DNA of 64,000 bases from Lysobacter sp. ISL-50 (GCF_018612875.1 NZ_JAGGRI010000006.1:1-64000), one strand, 5' to 3'. Shown: positions 20,304 through 29,433, counted from the first letter of the stretch. Notes: generated by a model not told the origin, from the letters alone. Numbers and translations: made by a program.

Positions 20304-21689
20304 TCACTCCTGCGAATGCAGCATCGCTTCCAGCGCATGCCGCGGCAGCTTGCCGGTTTCGTTGCGCGGCAACGCGCTCACGCAGCGCAGCGGGCGCGGC
20401 AGGAACACCGGGTCGATGCTCTGCCGCAGCGCGTGCAGGATCTGCGTTTCGCTCAGGCCCGGCGCGACCGCGAGCGCGGCGATGCGGCGCACGCCGAAAT
20501 GGTCGGCGGCATCGAGCTGGAACACCGCGCCGTCGCGCACGCCGTCGATGGCGAGCAGCTTGCGGGTGAGATCGCCGAGCGAGGCGCGCTTGCCGGCGAT
20601 TTCCAGCAGATCGGCGCTGCGGCCGCGCAGCACGAAGCGGCCGTCGGCTTCGACTTCCATCAGATCGGCCAGCACCACCGGTTCGGGCAGATGCGGCGCG
20701 TGGATCGCGGTGCCGTCGGGCTGCGGACACACGCGCACGCCGGGCAACGGCGTCCACGCCGTTTCCAGCGCGGTGCGGCGGCGCGCGAACACGCAGGTCT
20801 CGGTGGAGCCGAATACTTCGCGCACTTCGCAGCGGTAACGCGCTTCGGCGGCCTGGGCCAGTTCCACCGGCAGCGGCGCGGTGGCCGAGACGATGCCGGC
20901 CAGCGCCGGCAGTTCGACGCCGGATTCGACCAGCGCGCGCAGATGCACCGGCGTGGTCACCAACAGCGGCGGCGTATCCGCATCGCTCAGGGCGCGGGCG
21001 ACGTCGCCGGGAAAGAACGGCCGATGCGCGTGCACCGCGACCGGTCCCAGCAGCGGCAGCAGCACCGACATCTCCATGCCGTACATGTGCTGCGGCGGCA
21101 CGGTCGCGACCAGCGGGGTGATCTCGCCGTCGCGCAGCAAGTCGTGCAGCGCGGCCAGATTCTGCGCGGTGCTGGTGCGGAACGCGTTCCAGGTCTTGTG
21201 ATTGGGCTTGGGCTGGCCGGTGCTGCCAGAGGTGAAGCCGATCGCCAGCAAGGCCTGCGCATCGACCTGCAGCGGCTCGCCCTCGGCTTGTTCCAGCGTG
21301 TCGGCCAAGCGCAGATAGCGCGGCGGCGGCGGGTCCAGCGGCAGATCGCCGATGCAGTAACTGTCCGGGAAACGCACCAGCACGTCGTCGATCACCGCCG
21401 GGGCGCGCGAGGACGGCAGCAGATTGGTCTGTCCGCGCAGCGCCACCGCGCACAGCGCGACCAGGAAGCGATAGCGGTTCTCGCACAGGTTCACCGCGCA
21501 CGCGGCCTGCGGCAGGCGGGCGGCGAGGGCGCGCACTTCGCGCTCGAAGCGCGCGCGTTCGATCCGCGGTCCGCCGCCGAAGGCGAGCATGCGTCCGGGC
21601 GCGCCGGCGACCAGATCGAACCACTGGACGGCGTGCGCGAGACCCTGGCTGAGCGGAACCTGGCTCGGATCGATAACCGCTGACATCAA
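20304..21689 (-). CDS. AMP-binding (acyl/aryl-CoA synthetase-like) enzyme, possible xanthomonadin/aryl polyene role
   Basis: Adenylate-forming enzyme of 461 residues. The AMP-binding core is visible as FTSGSTGQPKPNHKTW (phosphate loop, near residue 153), VPPQHMYGMEMS, VFGSTETCVF (near 288), RGRSADLLEIAGKRASL (hinge) and the C-terminal lysine loop PRNETGKLPRH. These show it activates a carboxylic acid, probably for loading on a carrier protein or CoA. It diverges from a phosphopantetheinyl transferase gene 201 bases away. That pairing, plus resemblance to ligases of aryl polyene and xanthomonadin clusters, suggests a part in pigment synthesis; this is inference because no other pigment genes lie in the window. 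Confidence 0.8.
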   Translation of the reverse strand: MMSAVIDPSQVPLSQGLAHAVQWFDLVAGAPGRMLAFGGGPRIERARFEREVRALAARLPQAACAVNLCENRYRFLVALCAVALRGQTNLLPSSRAPAVIDDVLVRFPDSYCIGDLPLDPPPPRYLRLADTLEQAEGEPLQVDAQALLAIGFTSGSTGQPKPNHKTWNAFRTSTAQNLAALHDLLRDGEITPLVATVPPQHMYGMEMSVLLPLLGPVAVHAHRPFFPGDVARALSDADTPPLLVTTPVHLRALVESGVELPALAGIVSATAPLPVELAQAAEARYRCEVREVFGSTETCVFARRRTALETAWTPLPGVRVCPQPDGTAIHAPHLPEPVVLADLMEVEADGRFVLRGRSADLLEIAGKRASLGDLTRKLLAIDGVRDGAVFQLDAADHFGVRRIAALAVAPGLSETQILHALRQSIDPVFLPRPLRCVSALPRNETGKLPRHALEAMLHSQE

Positions 21690-21890
21690 TATGATTTCCC
21701 GCGGCCGCGGCCGCTTTCATTGCCTGCAACTTGCCCGGCTGCGCCTGATCGCAGGCTGACGGCCGTCGCGGCCGCCCAGCTCCACTTCAGGAACGGTGTC
21801 ACGCCCCCGCGTGCGCACCTCGAACGAACCCGGTCCCCAAGCGTTTAGCTTACGCTGACTGGGCCGCCACCCGCCAAGCCGCCCTCGTTC

Positions 21891-22478
21891 ATGTCCCTGT
21901 CCGCTCGTTCACCCTCGTCCGCCGGCGACGCGACGCCGCGCTGGATCTGGCTGCCGCACCCGCACGGCGCGCCGGCCGAACCGCAGGCGCGCGGTTGGCT
22001 GGCGGGGCAACTGGACGATGCCGGGCTGACGCTGTCGCGCGACGACCGCCAGCGCCCGCACCTGGACCCGCCGCACCAGGACTACGACTGCAACTGGAGC
22101 CACAGCGGCGAACACCTGCTGGTCGCGCTGGCGCATCGCGCCCAGGTCGGCGTGGACCTGGAGCGGCTGCACCGGCGGCCGCGCGCGGTCGAGATCGCCC
22201 AGCGTTACTTCACCGCGCCCGAAGCGCGGTGGCTGGCCGCGCACGGCGATCGCGACCTCGCCTTCCTGCGCCTGTGGTGCGCGAAGGAAGCGGTGTTGAA
22301 GGCGCACGGGCACGGGCTGTCGTACGGCCTGGACAAGCTGCGTTTCGAGGAACGCGACCGGGGCCTGGTGCTGGTCGAATGCGATCCGGGGCTCGGGCTG
22401 CCGCAGCAATGGCGGTTGTGCGAGATCGAGCCGGCGCCAGGGTATCTGGGCGCGTTGGCGTGGCGGCCTTGGGGTTGA
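21891..22478 (+). CDS. 4'-phosphopantetheinyl transferase (Sfp-type superfamily)
   Basis: Transfers the phosphopantetheine arm of CoA to a serine of acyl- or peptidyl-carrier proteins. 195 residues, with the Mg-binding and CoA motifs of the superfamily: VGVDLERLHRRP near residue 85, RYFTAPEARWL, and WCAKEAVLKAHGHGL near 128-142 (W-x-x-KEA-x-x-K). Length fits the shorter Sfp/HetI-type rather than AcpS. The first 40 residues are Pro-rich and poorly conserved, so a shorter start cannot be excluded. It is divergent from the AMP-ligase and precedes rsmG. It may activate carrier proteins for pigment or nonribosomal products. Confidence 0.85.
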   Translation: MSLSARSPSSAGDATPRWIWLPHPHGAPAEPQARGWLAGQLDDAGLTLSRDDRQRPHLDPPHQDYDCNWSHSGEHLLVALAHRAQVGVDLERLHRRPRAVEIAQRYFTAPEARWLAAHGDRDLAFLRLWCAKEAVLKAHGHGLSYGLDKLRFEERDRGLVLVECDPGLGLPQQWRLCEIEPAPGYLGALAWRPWG

Positions 22479-22514
22479 TGGGCCGGTCGCGGTTTCGTCG
22501 CAGGTGGGGTTCGG

Positions 22515-22633
22515 GTCGGGGCTGAAGCTCCCTCCCACAAAATACATCGGCAATTGCGCCGCGAACATGGAAGACGCTGCCGGAGAGCCTGCGTGCGCTC
22601 GGAATCTCCGTGGAGGGAGCTTCAGCCCCGACC
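22515..22633. repeat. REP-like inverted repeat, variant with GGAGGGAGCTTCAGCCCC arms
   Basis: Arms GTCGGGGCTGAAGCTCCCTC (22515-22534) and its inverse ending at 22633 flank about 75 bases. Same family as 19489-19584, with CTCCC instead of CCCC in the inner palindrome. Lies between the phosphopantetheinyl transferase gene and rsmG. Confidence 0.75.
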
Positions 22634-22684
22634 CACGCCACGACCCAACTCCAGCCGCCCGCGCCATCGGCGATAATCGCCGCG

Positions 22685-23350
22685 ATGAATACCCCCGTCT
22701 CCCTCCCGCCCGGGCTGCGCGCCGAGCTCGAAGCCGGCCTGTCCGCGCTCGCACTCGACCCCGCCCTGTCCGCGCCGCTGCTGGACTACCTGGCCCTGCT
22801 CGCGCGCTGGAACCGCACCTACAACCTCACCGCGGTGCGCGATCCGCAGGACATGGTCGGCAAGCACCTGCTCGATTCGCTGGCCATGCACCGCTACGTC
22901 GATGCGCTGGCCGCGCGCGGCGGCGCCCTGGCCGACCTGGGCACCGGCGCCGGCCTGCCGGGAATTCCGCTGGCGATCGTCAAGCCCGGCCTGCGCGTGA
23001 CCCTGGTCGAAAGCGCTGGCAAGAAAGCCCGCTTCATGCGCGAGGCGCTGCGCCAGCTCGGCCTGAAGGACGCGCGCGTGGCCGAATCGCGGATCGAAGC
23101 CTTCGCCGAGCCCGGCGCCTACGACGCGATCACCGCGCGCGCCTTGGCCACCTTGCCGCTGATCCTCGAACTCGGCGGCCACCTGCTCAAGCCCGGCGGC
23201 GTGCTGCTGGCGATGAAGGGCCAGCGCCCGGACGAGGAAATCGCCGCGCTGCCGCAAGGCTGGGAAGTCCGCGCGGTCGAGCCGATGACCGTGCCCGGGC
23301 TGGCCGCCGAACGTCATATGGTCGTGATCGGCCGCCAGGGCGAAGGCTGA
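22685..23350 (+). CDS. rsmG: 16S rRNA (guanine-527-N7)-methyltransferase RsmG (GidB)
   Basis: Methylates N7 of G527 in 16S rRNA using S-adenosylmethionine; 221 residues from the ATG at 22685. N-terminal helices [20 protein letters not shown] and the strongly conserved KHLLDSLAM are followed by the SAM-binding loop [15 protein letters not shown] and [11 protein letters not shown]. The order rsmG-parA-parB downstream is the conserved arrangement near the replication origin of many bacteria. Upstream in-frame codons cross the REP element and are not favoured. No frameshift is seen. Confidence 0.95.
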   Translation: MNTPVSLPPGLRAELEAGLSALALDPALSAPLLDYLALLARWNRTYNLTAVRDPQDMVGKHLLDSLAMHRYVDALAARGGALADLGTGAGLPGIPLAIVKPGLRVTLVESAGKKARFMREALRQLGLKDARVAESRIEAFAEPGAYDAITARALATLPLILELGGHLLKPGGVLLAMKGQRPDEEIAALPQGWEVRAVEPMTVPGLAAERHMVVIGRQGEG

Positions 23351-23552
23351 GCCGCGCCTGCGACGGGTCTGCGACCATACGCCGGGCCGCGCAACCGTCT
23401 GTCTCGCGGCGCGGCGGCGCCCGCCGAACCGGCCGCGAGCCCGCGTCAAGCGCGAGGCAGCCGGCGCGGGCATAATCCCCAGTCCGGTCGGCGCCTGGCG
23501 CCGGACGCCGTCGTTACTCAATTCACTCCGCAACAAGCAGGGGACGAGCCGC

Positions 23553-24371
23553 ATGGCCCGCATCATCGCCGTCGCCAATCAAAAAGGCGGGGTCGGCAAG
23601 ACCACCACCGCGGTCAACTTGGCCGCCGCGCTCGCCCGCACGCCCAAGCGGGTGCTGCTGGTCGATCTGGACCCGCAAGGCAACGCCACGATGGGCAGCG
23701 GCGTGGATAAGCGCCAGCTGGAAGACACGGTCTGCGACGTCCTGCTCGGCGAAGCCGACGCCGCCGCGACCATCGTGCGCGCGCCGGAAGACTTCGACCT
23801 GCTGCCGGCCAACATCGACCTGACCGCGGCCGAAATCAGCCTGATGAACCAGGACGCGCGCGAGCAGCGGCTCAAGCGCGCGCTGGCGCCGCTGCGCGGC
23901 AATTACGACTACATCCTGATCGACTGCCCGCCGGCGCTGTCGCTGTTGACCTTGAACGCGCTGACCGCGGCCGATTCGATCATCGTGCCGATGCAGTGCG
24001 AGTACTACGCCCTGGAAGGCCTGAGCGCGCTGGTCGATACCATCGAGGCGCTCAAGGCCAATCTGAATCCTTCACTGGAAATCGAAGGCGTCTTGCGCAC
24101 CATGTTCGACGTGCGCAACAACCTCGCCAATGCCGTGTCGGCCGACCTGACCACCCACTTCGGCGACCGCGTGTTCCGCACCATCGTGCCGCGCAACGTG
24201 CGCCTGGCCGAAGCGCCCAGCTACGGCCAGAGCATCGTCGGCTACGACAAGACCAGCCGCGGCGGCATCGCCTACCTGGGCCTGGCCGGCGAAGTGCTGC
24301 GCCGCCAGCGCGAACGCGAACAGGCCGCCAAAGCCGCCAAGACCGCCGCCGGCGCGGAGACCCCCGCATGA
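23553..24371 (+). CDS. parA: Chromosome partitioning ATPase ParA (Soj)
   Basis: Deviant Walker-type ATPase that positions origin regions with ParB. 272 residues with the deviant Walker A ANQKGGVGKTTTAVNL at residues 7-22, LVDLDPQGNATMGSG, and the Walker B-like DYILIDCPPALSLL. The C-terminal half carries the usual RLAEAPSYGQSI. A basic Ala/Lys tail follows (QAAKAAKTAAGAE). The stop overlaps the parB start (ATGA), showing translational coupling. The 200-base gap upstream separates it from rsmG and may hold a promoter. Confidence 0.96.
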   Translation: MARIIAVANQKGGVGKTTTAVNLAAALARTPKRVLLVDLDPQGNATMGSGVDKRQLEDTVCDVLLGEADAAATIVRAPEDFDLLPANIDLTAAEISLMNQDAREQRLKRALAPLRGNYDYILIDCPPALSLLTLNALTAADSIIVPMQCEYYALEGLSALVDTIEALKANLNPSLEIEGVLRTMFDVRNNLANAVSADLTTHFGDRVFRTIVPRNVRLAEAPSYGQSIVGYDKTSRGGIAYLGLAGEVLRRQREREQAAKAAKTAAGAETPA

Positions 24372-25285
24372 GCAACCCCGCCAAGAAGCGCGGCCTGGGC
24401 CGCGGCCTGGAAGCCCTGCTCGGCCCGAAAGCCGCCGCCGAGGCGCCGACCCTGGTCGAAGCCCAGCCCGGCGACATGCTGCGCAACTTGCCGGTCGATT
24501 CGCTGAGCGCCGGCAAGTACCAGCCGCGCAAGCACTGGGACGAAGCCAAGCTGGCCGAGCTGGCCGAATCGATCAAGGCCCAGGGCGTGATCCAGCCCAT
24601 CGTGGTCCGCGAGATCGGCGAAAAGGGCGGCAAGACTTACGAAATCATCGCCGGCGAACGCCGCTGGCGCGCCTCGCGCCTGGCCGGGCTGGCGGACATC
24701 CCGGTGGTCATCCGCGAAGTCGATGACCGCACCGTGGTCGCGATGGCGCTGATCGAGAACATCCAGCGCGAAGACCTCAACCCGCTGGAAGAAGCCACCG
24801 CGCTGCAGCGGCTGATCGACGAATTCGACCTCACCCACGCCCAGGCCGCGGAAGCGGTCGGCCGTTCGCGCGCGGCGGTGTCCAACCTGCTGCGCCTGCT
24901 GGAACTGCCCGGCGAGATCCGCGTCCTGGTCGAGACCCGCGCCCTGGAAATGGGTCACGCCCGCGCCCTGCTGACCCTGCAGCCGCAAGCGGCGATCGCG
25001 CTGGCGCGCCAGGCCGCCGAGCTGGGCTGGTCGGTGCGCGACGTCGAACACCGCGTGCAGCAGCTGGCCGCCGGCAAGATCCCGGTGGCGGGCAAGGCCA
25101 AGCCGGTCAAGGCCAAGCCGCAAGCCGACATCGTCACGCTCGAACGCGAGCTGTCGGAATCGCTCAACACCAAGGTCAACGTCCTGCACGGCCGCGGCGG
25201 CAAGGGCCGGCTGGTGATCCACTACACCGACCTGGATTCGCTGGACGGGGTGCTGGAGAAGCTGCGCGGCAAGGTCGACGCCTGA
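24368..25285 (+). CDS. parB: Chromosome partitioning protein ParB (Spo0J)
   Basis: CTP-dependent DNA clamp that loads at parS sites. 305 residues from the ATG overlapping the parA stop. The N-terminus KKRGLGRGLEALLG is the ParA-contact peptide. The CTPase core shows GVIQPIVVRE and GERRWRASRLAG (about residues 96-107), then a helix-turn-helix with SRAAVSNLLRLLELP and the C-terminal dimer domain ending LDSLDGVLEKLRGK. I did not find a clear parS 16-mer in the window, although my reading is not exhaustive. Confidence 0.96.
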   Translation: MSNPAKKRGLGRGLEALLGPKAAAEAPTLVEAQPGDMLRNLPVDSLSAGKYQPRKHWDEAKLAELAESIKAQGVIQPIVVREIGEKGGKTYEIIAGERRWRASRLAGLADIPVVIREVDDRTVVAMALIENIQREDLNPLEEATALQRLIDEFDLTHAQAAEAVGRSRAAVSNLLRLLELPGEIRVLVETRALEMGHARALLTLQPQAAIALARQAAELGWSVRDVEHRVQQLAAGKIPVAGKAKPVKAKPQADIVTLERELSESLNTKVNVLHGRGGKGRLVIHYTDLDSLDGVLEKLRGKVDA

Positions 25286-25292
25286 GGCCAGG

Positions 25293-25428
25293 GCGTCGGG
25301 GCTGAAGCCCCTCCCACAACAATCCTGACGAGCGCTCCGGCCGGATGTTTCGCGGCCCCGCTTCGGCCTCAAGGCTTGCGTGCAGGCCCGAGGTCTTTTG
25401 TGGGAGGGGCTTCAGCCCCGATGCTTTC
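25293..25428. repeat. REP-like inverted repeat downstream of parB
   Basis: Arm CGTCGGGGCTGAAGCCCCTC at about 25294-25313 and the inverse arm GTGGGAGGGGCTTCAGCCCC at about 25399-25418 enclose about 80 bases. Same family as 19489-19584. The rest of the 25286-25677 gap contains no gene; the promoter of the following gene probably lies between 25430 and 25660. Confidence 0.8.
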
Positions 25429-25677
25429 CGCTCAGTGCCCCGCCCTCTCCCACCCAAGCACTCCAGAGCACAGACTCGACTGCCAGGCACTAGCCTGGGC
25501 GCACCGCCGCCAGGCGGGCCGGAAAACGACCGTCCTGTGACGATTCGCGCCGGCGGGATTGGGGTAATCCACTAAACTCGTGCATTCGCTTTCGCTGAAC
25601 ACGCCTGCCGGGCCTTCCCGGCCGGGTCGAAGCGTCGTCGCCGCACTACGAACCACACCACCGAGAAGGAGATACAC

Positions 25678-26109
25678 ATGAAATGGATGGCCGCCGCCGC
25701 ATTGATGCTGGCACCGGTTATGGCTTGGGCGCAGACCGGGTCGTGCCCGGAACTGAAGAATCCCGAGTTGAAGTGGAATCAGCGCCAAGGCGCCAACTAC
25801 ACGATCTGCTACCTCGAACTGCCCAACAGCCTGGGCACGGGCACCGGCTTCGGCGTCTACCTGGGCACCCGCACCTTCAAGCCGGCCAAGAAAGCCCGCG
25901 CCGAGAAGGGCACCGTGGGCAGCCAACAGGTCCAGTGGTTCACCAAGCAGACCGTCAACAACCTGCGTCCGTACTCGCGCGAAACCCTGGTCAACCTGCC
26001 GGGCGAAAAGCCCAGGAGCAAGGTCAAGGTCTACGTGTGGATCGACGCGGCCACCGCCGAGCAGCTCAACGAGGGCTTCGCCCTGGCCAAGCAGGTGGCG
26101 GTGCAGTAA
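25678..26109 (+). CDS. Small secreted protein of unknown function
   Basis: 143 residues, not recognised. It opens with a clear signal peptide (MKWMAAAALMLAPVMAWAQT, cleavage likely after AWA). The mature region has two cysteines (SCPEL, TICYLEL) and a Lys-rich beta-looking stretch (TFKPAKKARAEKG, RSKVKVYVWI). The ATG follows AAGGAGATACAC, a near-ideal ribosome-binding site, so strong expression is plausible. It stands alone between parB and the envelope sugar genes. Probably periplasmic or outer-membrane associated; no function is proposed. Confidence 0.75.
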   Translation: MKWMAAAALMLAPVMAWAQTGSCPELKNPELKWNQRQGANYTICYLELPNSLGTGTGFGVYLGTRTFKPAKKARAEKGTVGSQQVQWFTKQTVNNLRPYSRETLVNLPGEKPRSKVKVYVWIDAATAEQLNEGFALAKQVAVQ

Positions 26110-26286
26110 ACCCGCGGCCGCAGCGCGCGCCGGGCGGCCGCCGCCCGGAAGCGCGCGCGCGGCCGAGGCCGGCGTGTTTTCCTTGCACGCCGCGGGCAGC
26201 GGGCGGATGTTCCGCGTGCGCATCGACGCGAAACCGGAACACGAATTAGGCGACACTTTGCGCCTCATCGGCCGACTCCACTTCGA

Positions 26287-27252
26287 ATGACCATCCTAGT
26301 CACCGGCGCAGCCGGCTTCATCGGCGCCAACGTCTGCCGCGTCCTGCGCGCGCAAGGCCGCGCGGTCGTCGGCCTGGACAACTACAACGATTACTACGAT
26401 CCGCGGATCAAGCGCGATCGCGTCGCCGCGCTGTGCGCGGACGTGGAGATCCGCGCGCTGGACCTGGGCGATCGCGACGGCCTGGCCGCGTTGTTCGACG
26501 AGTTCGCCTTCGAGCGCGTGGTCCATCTGGCCGCGCAGGCCGGCGTGCGTTATTCGCTGACCAATCCGCATGCCTACGTGGACAGCAACCTGGTCGGCTT
26601 CGTCAATCTGCTGGAACTGTGCCGCCATCGCGGCGTGCAGCATCTGGCGTATGCCAGTTCGTCCTCGGTGTACGGCGATTCGGCCACGCCGCCGTTCTCG
26701 GAAGACCAGCGCATCGACCAGCCGCGCTCGCTGTACGCGGCGACCAAGGCCGCGAACGAACTGATGGCGCACACCTACGCGCATCTGTACGGCTTGCGCG
26801 CCACCGGCCTGCGCTTCTTCACCGTCTACGGGCCCTGGGGCCGGCCGGACATGGCGCCGCTGCTGTTCTCGCGCGCGGTGCTGGCGGGCCGGCCGATCGA
26901 CGTGTTCAACCACGGCAAGATGCGCCGCGACTTCACCTACATCGACGACATCGTCGCCGGGGTGATCGGCGCGCTCGACCATCCGCCGCAGTCCGAGCCG
27001 CCGCACCGCGTGTTCAACCTGGGCAATCACACCCCGGTCGAACTGGAGCGCTTCATCCAGGTCATCGCCGACGCCGCCGGCCGGCCGGCGCAGAAGGTCT
27101 ACAAGCCGATGCAGCCCGGCGACATGGTCGAGACCATGGCCGACACCTCGCGCGCTCAGGCCGCGTTCGGTTTCGAGCCGGCGACGACGATCGAGGCCGG
27201 ATTGCCGCGCGTGGTGGAATGGTGCCGGAGCTATTTCGGCGACAATGCCTGA
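26287..27252 (+). CDS. NAD-dependent sugar-nucleotide epimerase (UDP-glucuronate 4-epimerase-like)
   Basis: Extended short-chain dehydrogenase of 321 residues acting on a nucleotide sugar. NAD-binding loop GAAGFIGANVCR is at residues 7-18, then LDNYNDYYDPRIKRDR, a stretch typical of UDP-glucuronate and related 4-epimerases. The catalytic set is S in ASSSSVYG with Y-x-x-x-K in LYAATKAAN. FTVYGPWGRPDMA and HGKMRRDFTYIDD complete the pattern. GalE or another hexuronate epimerase remains possible. It is separated by 373 bases from the GT2 and LABN genes, which point to envelope polysaccharide or lipid-linked sugar synthesis. Confidence 0.87.
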   Translation: MTILVTGAAGFIGANVCRVLRAQGRAVVGLDNYNDYYDPRIKRDRVAALCADVEIRALDLGDRDGLAALFDEFAFERVVHLAAQAGVRYSLTNPHAYVDSNLVGFVNLLELCRHRGVQHLAYASSSSVYGDSATPPFSEDQRIDQPRSLYAATKAANELMAHTYAHLYGLRATGLRFFTVYGPWGRPDMAPLLFSRAVLAGRPIDVFNHGKMRRDFTYIDDIVAGVIGALDHPPQSEPPHRVFNLGNHTPVELERFIQVIADAAGRPAQKVYKPMQPGDMVETMADTSRAQAAFGFEPATTIEAGLPRVVEWCRSYFGDNA

Positions 27253-27625
27253 CGTTTTGGCCGCATAGCGGCGAGAAAATCGATAATTCGCCGATGTTCT
27301 CCGCCCGGCCGTTCGCCGCGGGCGGGCGGCGCGATCAGCGCTCGACCCCGCGCCGACATCCCGCCGACATCGGCTCATTCATGGTCCGGCATTCCGAACC
27401 CGCCTTCGGGCCGTGCACTCAGGCACATCAGAAGCTTAAGCTGCGCGTGTTTTTTGCAGCTCTGCGACGTGGGTCGTCTGGGCACGCTTTAACACTTTGT
27501 AATCCGCTGTCGCCCCAGGACGGGCTCGCCTCGATGCGACCCGGCCCGGCCCCGCCGCCGCGTTCATCACCCCGCGCCGACACGGCCCCGGGCGCAACTA
27601 CCCGTATTACTCGCGAGCTTCATTC
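27253..27625. other. Gene-free stretch before the GT2 gene
   Basis: 373 bases with no gene I can support. It contains a T-run (TTTTTTGCAG near 27451) and an AT-richer stretch near 27490-27505 (TTTAACACTTTGTAATC) that could include the promoter of the glycosyltransferase gene. No repeat is seen. Confidence 0.45.
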
Positions 27626-28351
27626 ATGACGCAAACCCCCCAGTTGTCCGTCGTGGTCCCGGTATTCAACGAACAGGACAACGTCGCCCCCTTGGTCGAG
27701 GAAATCGTCACCGCCCTGCGCGGCGTGGCCGATTTCGAGATCGTCTACATCGACGACCACTCGCGCGACGGCACCCTGGCCGCGCTGGAAGCCCTGAAAG
27801 CCGGCGTGCCGGAACTGCGCGTGCTGCACCACGTCAGCCAGAGCGGGCAGAGCACGGCGGTGCGCAACGGCGTCAAGGCCGCGCGCGGCGCCTGGATCGC
27901 GACCCTGGACGGCGACGGCCAGAACGATCCGGCCGACATCCCCAAGCTGCTGGCCAAGCGCGCCGAATCCGGCCCCGAGGTCAAGCTGTTCGCCGGCTGG
28001 CGAGTCAACCGCCAGGACTCGGGCAGCAAGCGCTGGGCGTCGAAGTGGGCCAACGCGATCCGCAGCCGCATGCTGCGCGACGACACCCCCGACACCGGCT
28101 GCGGCATCAAGCTGTTCGAGCGCGCCGCGTTCATGGAACTGCCCTACTTCGACCACATGCACCGCTACCTGCCGGCGCTGATGCAGCGCGCCGGCTGGAA
28201 GACCCTGAGCGTGCCGGTCAACCACCGCCAGCGCAGCACCGGCGTGTCCAAGTACAACAACCTCAACCGCGCCCTGGTCGGCATCAGCGACCTGCGCGGG
28301 GTGGCGTGGCTGATCCGTCGCGGCAAGCTCACCCAGATCGTCGAACGCTGA
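27626..28351 (+). CDS. Family 2 glycosyltransferase, dolichyl/undecaprenyl-phosphate sugar synthase-like
   Basis: 241-residue GT2 enzyme of the DPM1/GtrB/ArnC-like group that moves a sugar from a nucleotide to a polyprenyl phosphate at the inner membrane. Motifs: SVVVPVFNEQDNVAPLVEE at the start, IVYIDDHSRDGTL, the metal-binding TLDGDGQNDPADIP, and the acceptor loop NHRQRSTGVSKYNNLNRA. It lacks the two C-terminal membrane helices of GtrB/ArnC, so it is probably peripheral and DPM1-like. Ten bases separate it from the LABN gene, with which it is probably co-transcribed. Confidence 0.88.
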   Translation: MTQTPQLSVVVPVFNEQDNVAPLVEEIVTALRGVADFEIVYIDDHSRDGTLAALEALKAGVPELRVLHHVSQSGQSTAVRNGVKAARGAWIATLDGDGQNDPADIPKLLAKRAESGPEVKLFAGWRVNRQDSGSKRWASKWANAIRSRMLRDDTPDTGCGIKLFERAAFMELPYFDHMHRYLPALMQRAGWKTLSVPVNHRQRSTGVSKYNNLNRALVGISDLRGVAWLIRRGKLTQIVER

Positions 28352-28361
28352 GGTCGCCGCC

Positions 28362-28697
28362 ATGGACTTCATGAATTCGCCGATCGCGTGGCTGGCCTGG
28401 ACCGGCCTGCACATGTCGCCGTGGAAGCTGATCGGCCTGATCGGCGCACTGATGTTCGGCGGCCGCTGGCTGGTGCAGTTCATCGCCAGCAAGCGCCACG
28501 GCAAGCCGGTGATCCCGCGCGCGTTCTGGTACATGAGCCTGGTCGGCAGCGTGATGACGCTGAGCTACTTCGTGTTCTCGCAGAAGCAGGACTCGGTGGG
28601 CGTCATCCAGAACCTGTTTCCGGCCTTCACCGCCGCCTACAGCCTGTACCTGGACATCAAGCACCGCGGCTGGCGCCGCGACCGCGCCAGCCACTGA
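28362..28697 (+). CDS. Lipid A biosynthesis N-terminal domain (LABN) membrane protein
   Basis: 111-residue protein with the LABN fold: three membrane segments with conserved WKLIGLIGALMFGGRWLVQF, then VIPRAFWYMSLVGSVMTLSYF, and QNLFPAFTAAYSLYLDIKHR. The domain resembles small flippase-type membrane proteins and often accompanies polyprenyl-phosphate glycosyltransferases. The linkage to the GT2 gene suggests the pair makes and translocates a lipid-linked sugar used to decorate lipid A or another glycan. That joint function is inference. Confidence 0.88.
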   Translation: MDFMNSPIAWLAWTGLHMSPWKLIGLIGALMFGGRWLVQFIASKRHGKPVIPRAFWYMSLVGSVMTLSYFVFSQKQDSVGVIQNLFPAFTAAYSLYLDIKHRGWRRDRASH

Positions 28698-28718
28698 GGC
28701 GCGGGCCGGGCGCTCGGA

Positions 28719-29114
28719 TCAGGCGAGAATCTCGCAGCCTTCCGGCATCCGGACCCAGCCCGAGCGCCGGTCGTCGTAGACCGACACCCACGGCGGCGGG
28801 AAGTCCGGCTCGGCGAAGGCGCCGACCGCGACCGTGACGAACGCCTCCAGCCCTTCGGCGCGCCAGTAGACGGTCGAGCCGCAGTTCGGACAGAAGCCGA
28901 AGCGGGCCGAACTGCCGCTGTCGCCTTGTCGCACGTAATCGCGCGACTCGCCCTCGATCGTTACCGCCTCGCGCGGGAACCGCGCCTGCCAGCCGAACGC
29001 ACTGCCGGTGCGGCGCCGGCAGCACAGGCAATGGCAGACCGAGATCCGCACCGGATCGCCTTCGCAGGTCAGGCTCAATTGGCCGCAATCGCAGGATGCT
29101 GTGCGACGGATCAT
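28719..29114 (-). CDS. GFA-family protein (glutathione-dependent formaldehyde-activating fold)
   Basis: 131-residue zinc-binding protein of the GFA/CENP-V family. The ATG at 29114 follows GAGGAG. Cysteines form the usual set: CDCGQLSLTCEGDP, ISVCHCLCCRRRTGSAFG and FGFCPNCGSTVYW. Despite the family name, most members are not shown to act on S-hydroxymethyl glutathione, so no substrate is given. It lies convergent with the LABN gene and divergent from rpmB. Confidence 0.92.
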   Translation of the reverse strand: MIRRTASCDCGQLSLTCEGDPVRISVCHCLCCRRRTGSAFGWQARFPREAVTIEGESRDYVRQGDSGSSARFGFCPNCGSTVYWRAEGLEAFVTVAVGAFAEPDFPPPWVSVYDDRRSGWVRMPEGCEILA

Positions 29115-29219
29115 GCGGATCTCCTCGGCTGGGATAGGACGGGATAAGAGGCTCGCGGCCCGGTTCGGGAGAATATCGCGGCTTTCCGGCCGGCTGCCGA
29201 GATCGTGGCCGGCAAGTGC

Positions 29220-29248
29220 TTGTTCCGACTTGGATTTGCCGGCATAAT
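29220..29248 (+). promoter_or_regulatory. Possible sigma-70-type promoter for rpmB-rpmG
   Basis: TTGTTC at 29220-29225 and CATAAT at 29243-29248 are separated by 17 bases; the -10 match is good and the -35 weak. It lies 185 bases ahead of rpmB in an otherwise gene-free 319-base region, leaving a long leader. Confidence 0.35.
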
Positions 29249-29433
29249 GCGCGGCTCGCTGTGTCCGGCTGTCCTTAGGGGCATCACCGGGCGGCCCTCG
29301 GAAGCGCGATTCCGGGCCGCCACGTACGGCGAGAATCCTTACCTGTATCGCGCGGTGCCCGCCTTCGAAAGAAGCGGTGCCGGGGCCGCCGCCTCCCTGG
29401 CCAAGGGAAGCAAGACTCCTTTCGAGGTGCGTA

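Noticed and set aside
23351-25677. parS sites near parAB
   Set aside because: I did not find a clear TGTTTCACGTGAAACA-like 16-mer by eye; absence is not proven.
29236-29433. Small regulatory RNA in the rpmB leader
   Set aside because: No hairpin pattern of a known ribosomal leader was recognised; the region is left as promoter plus leader only.
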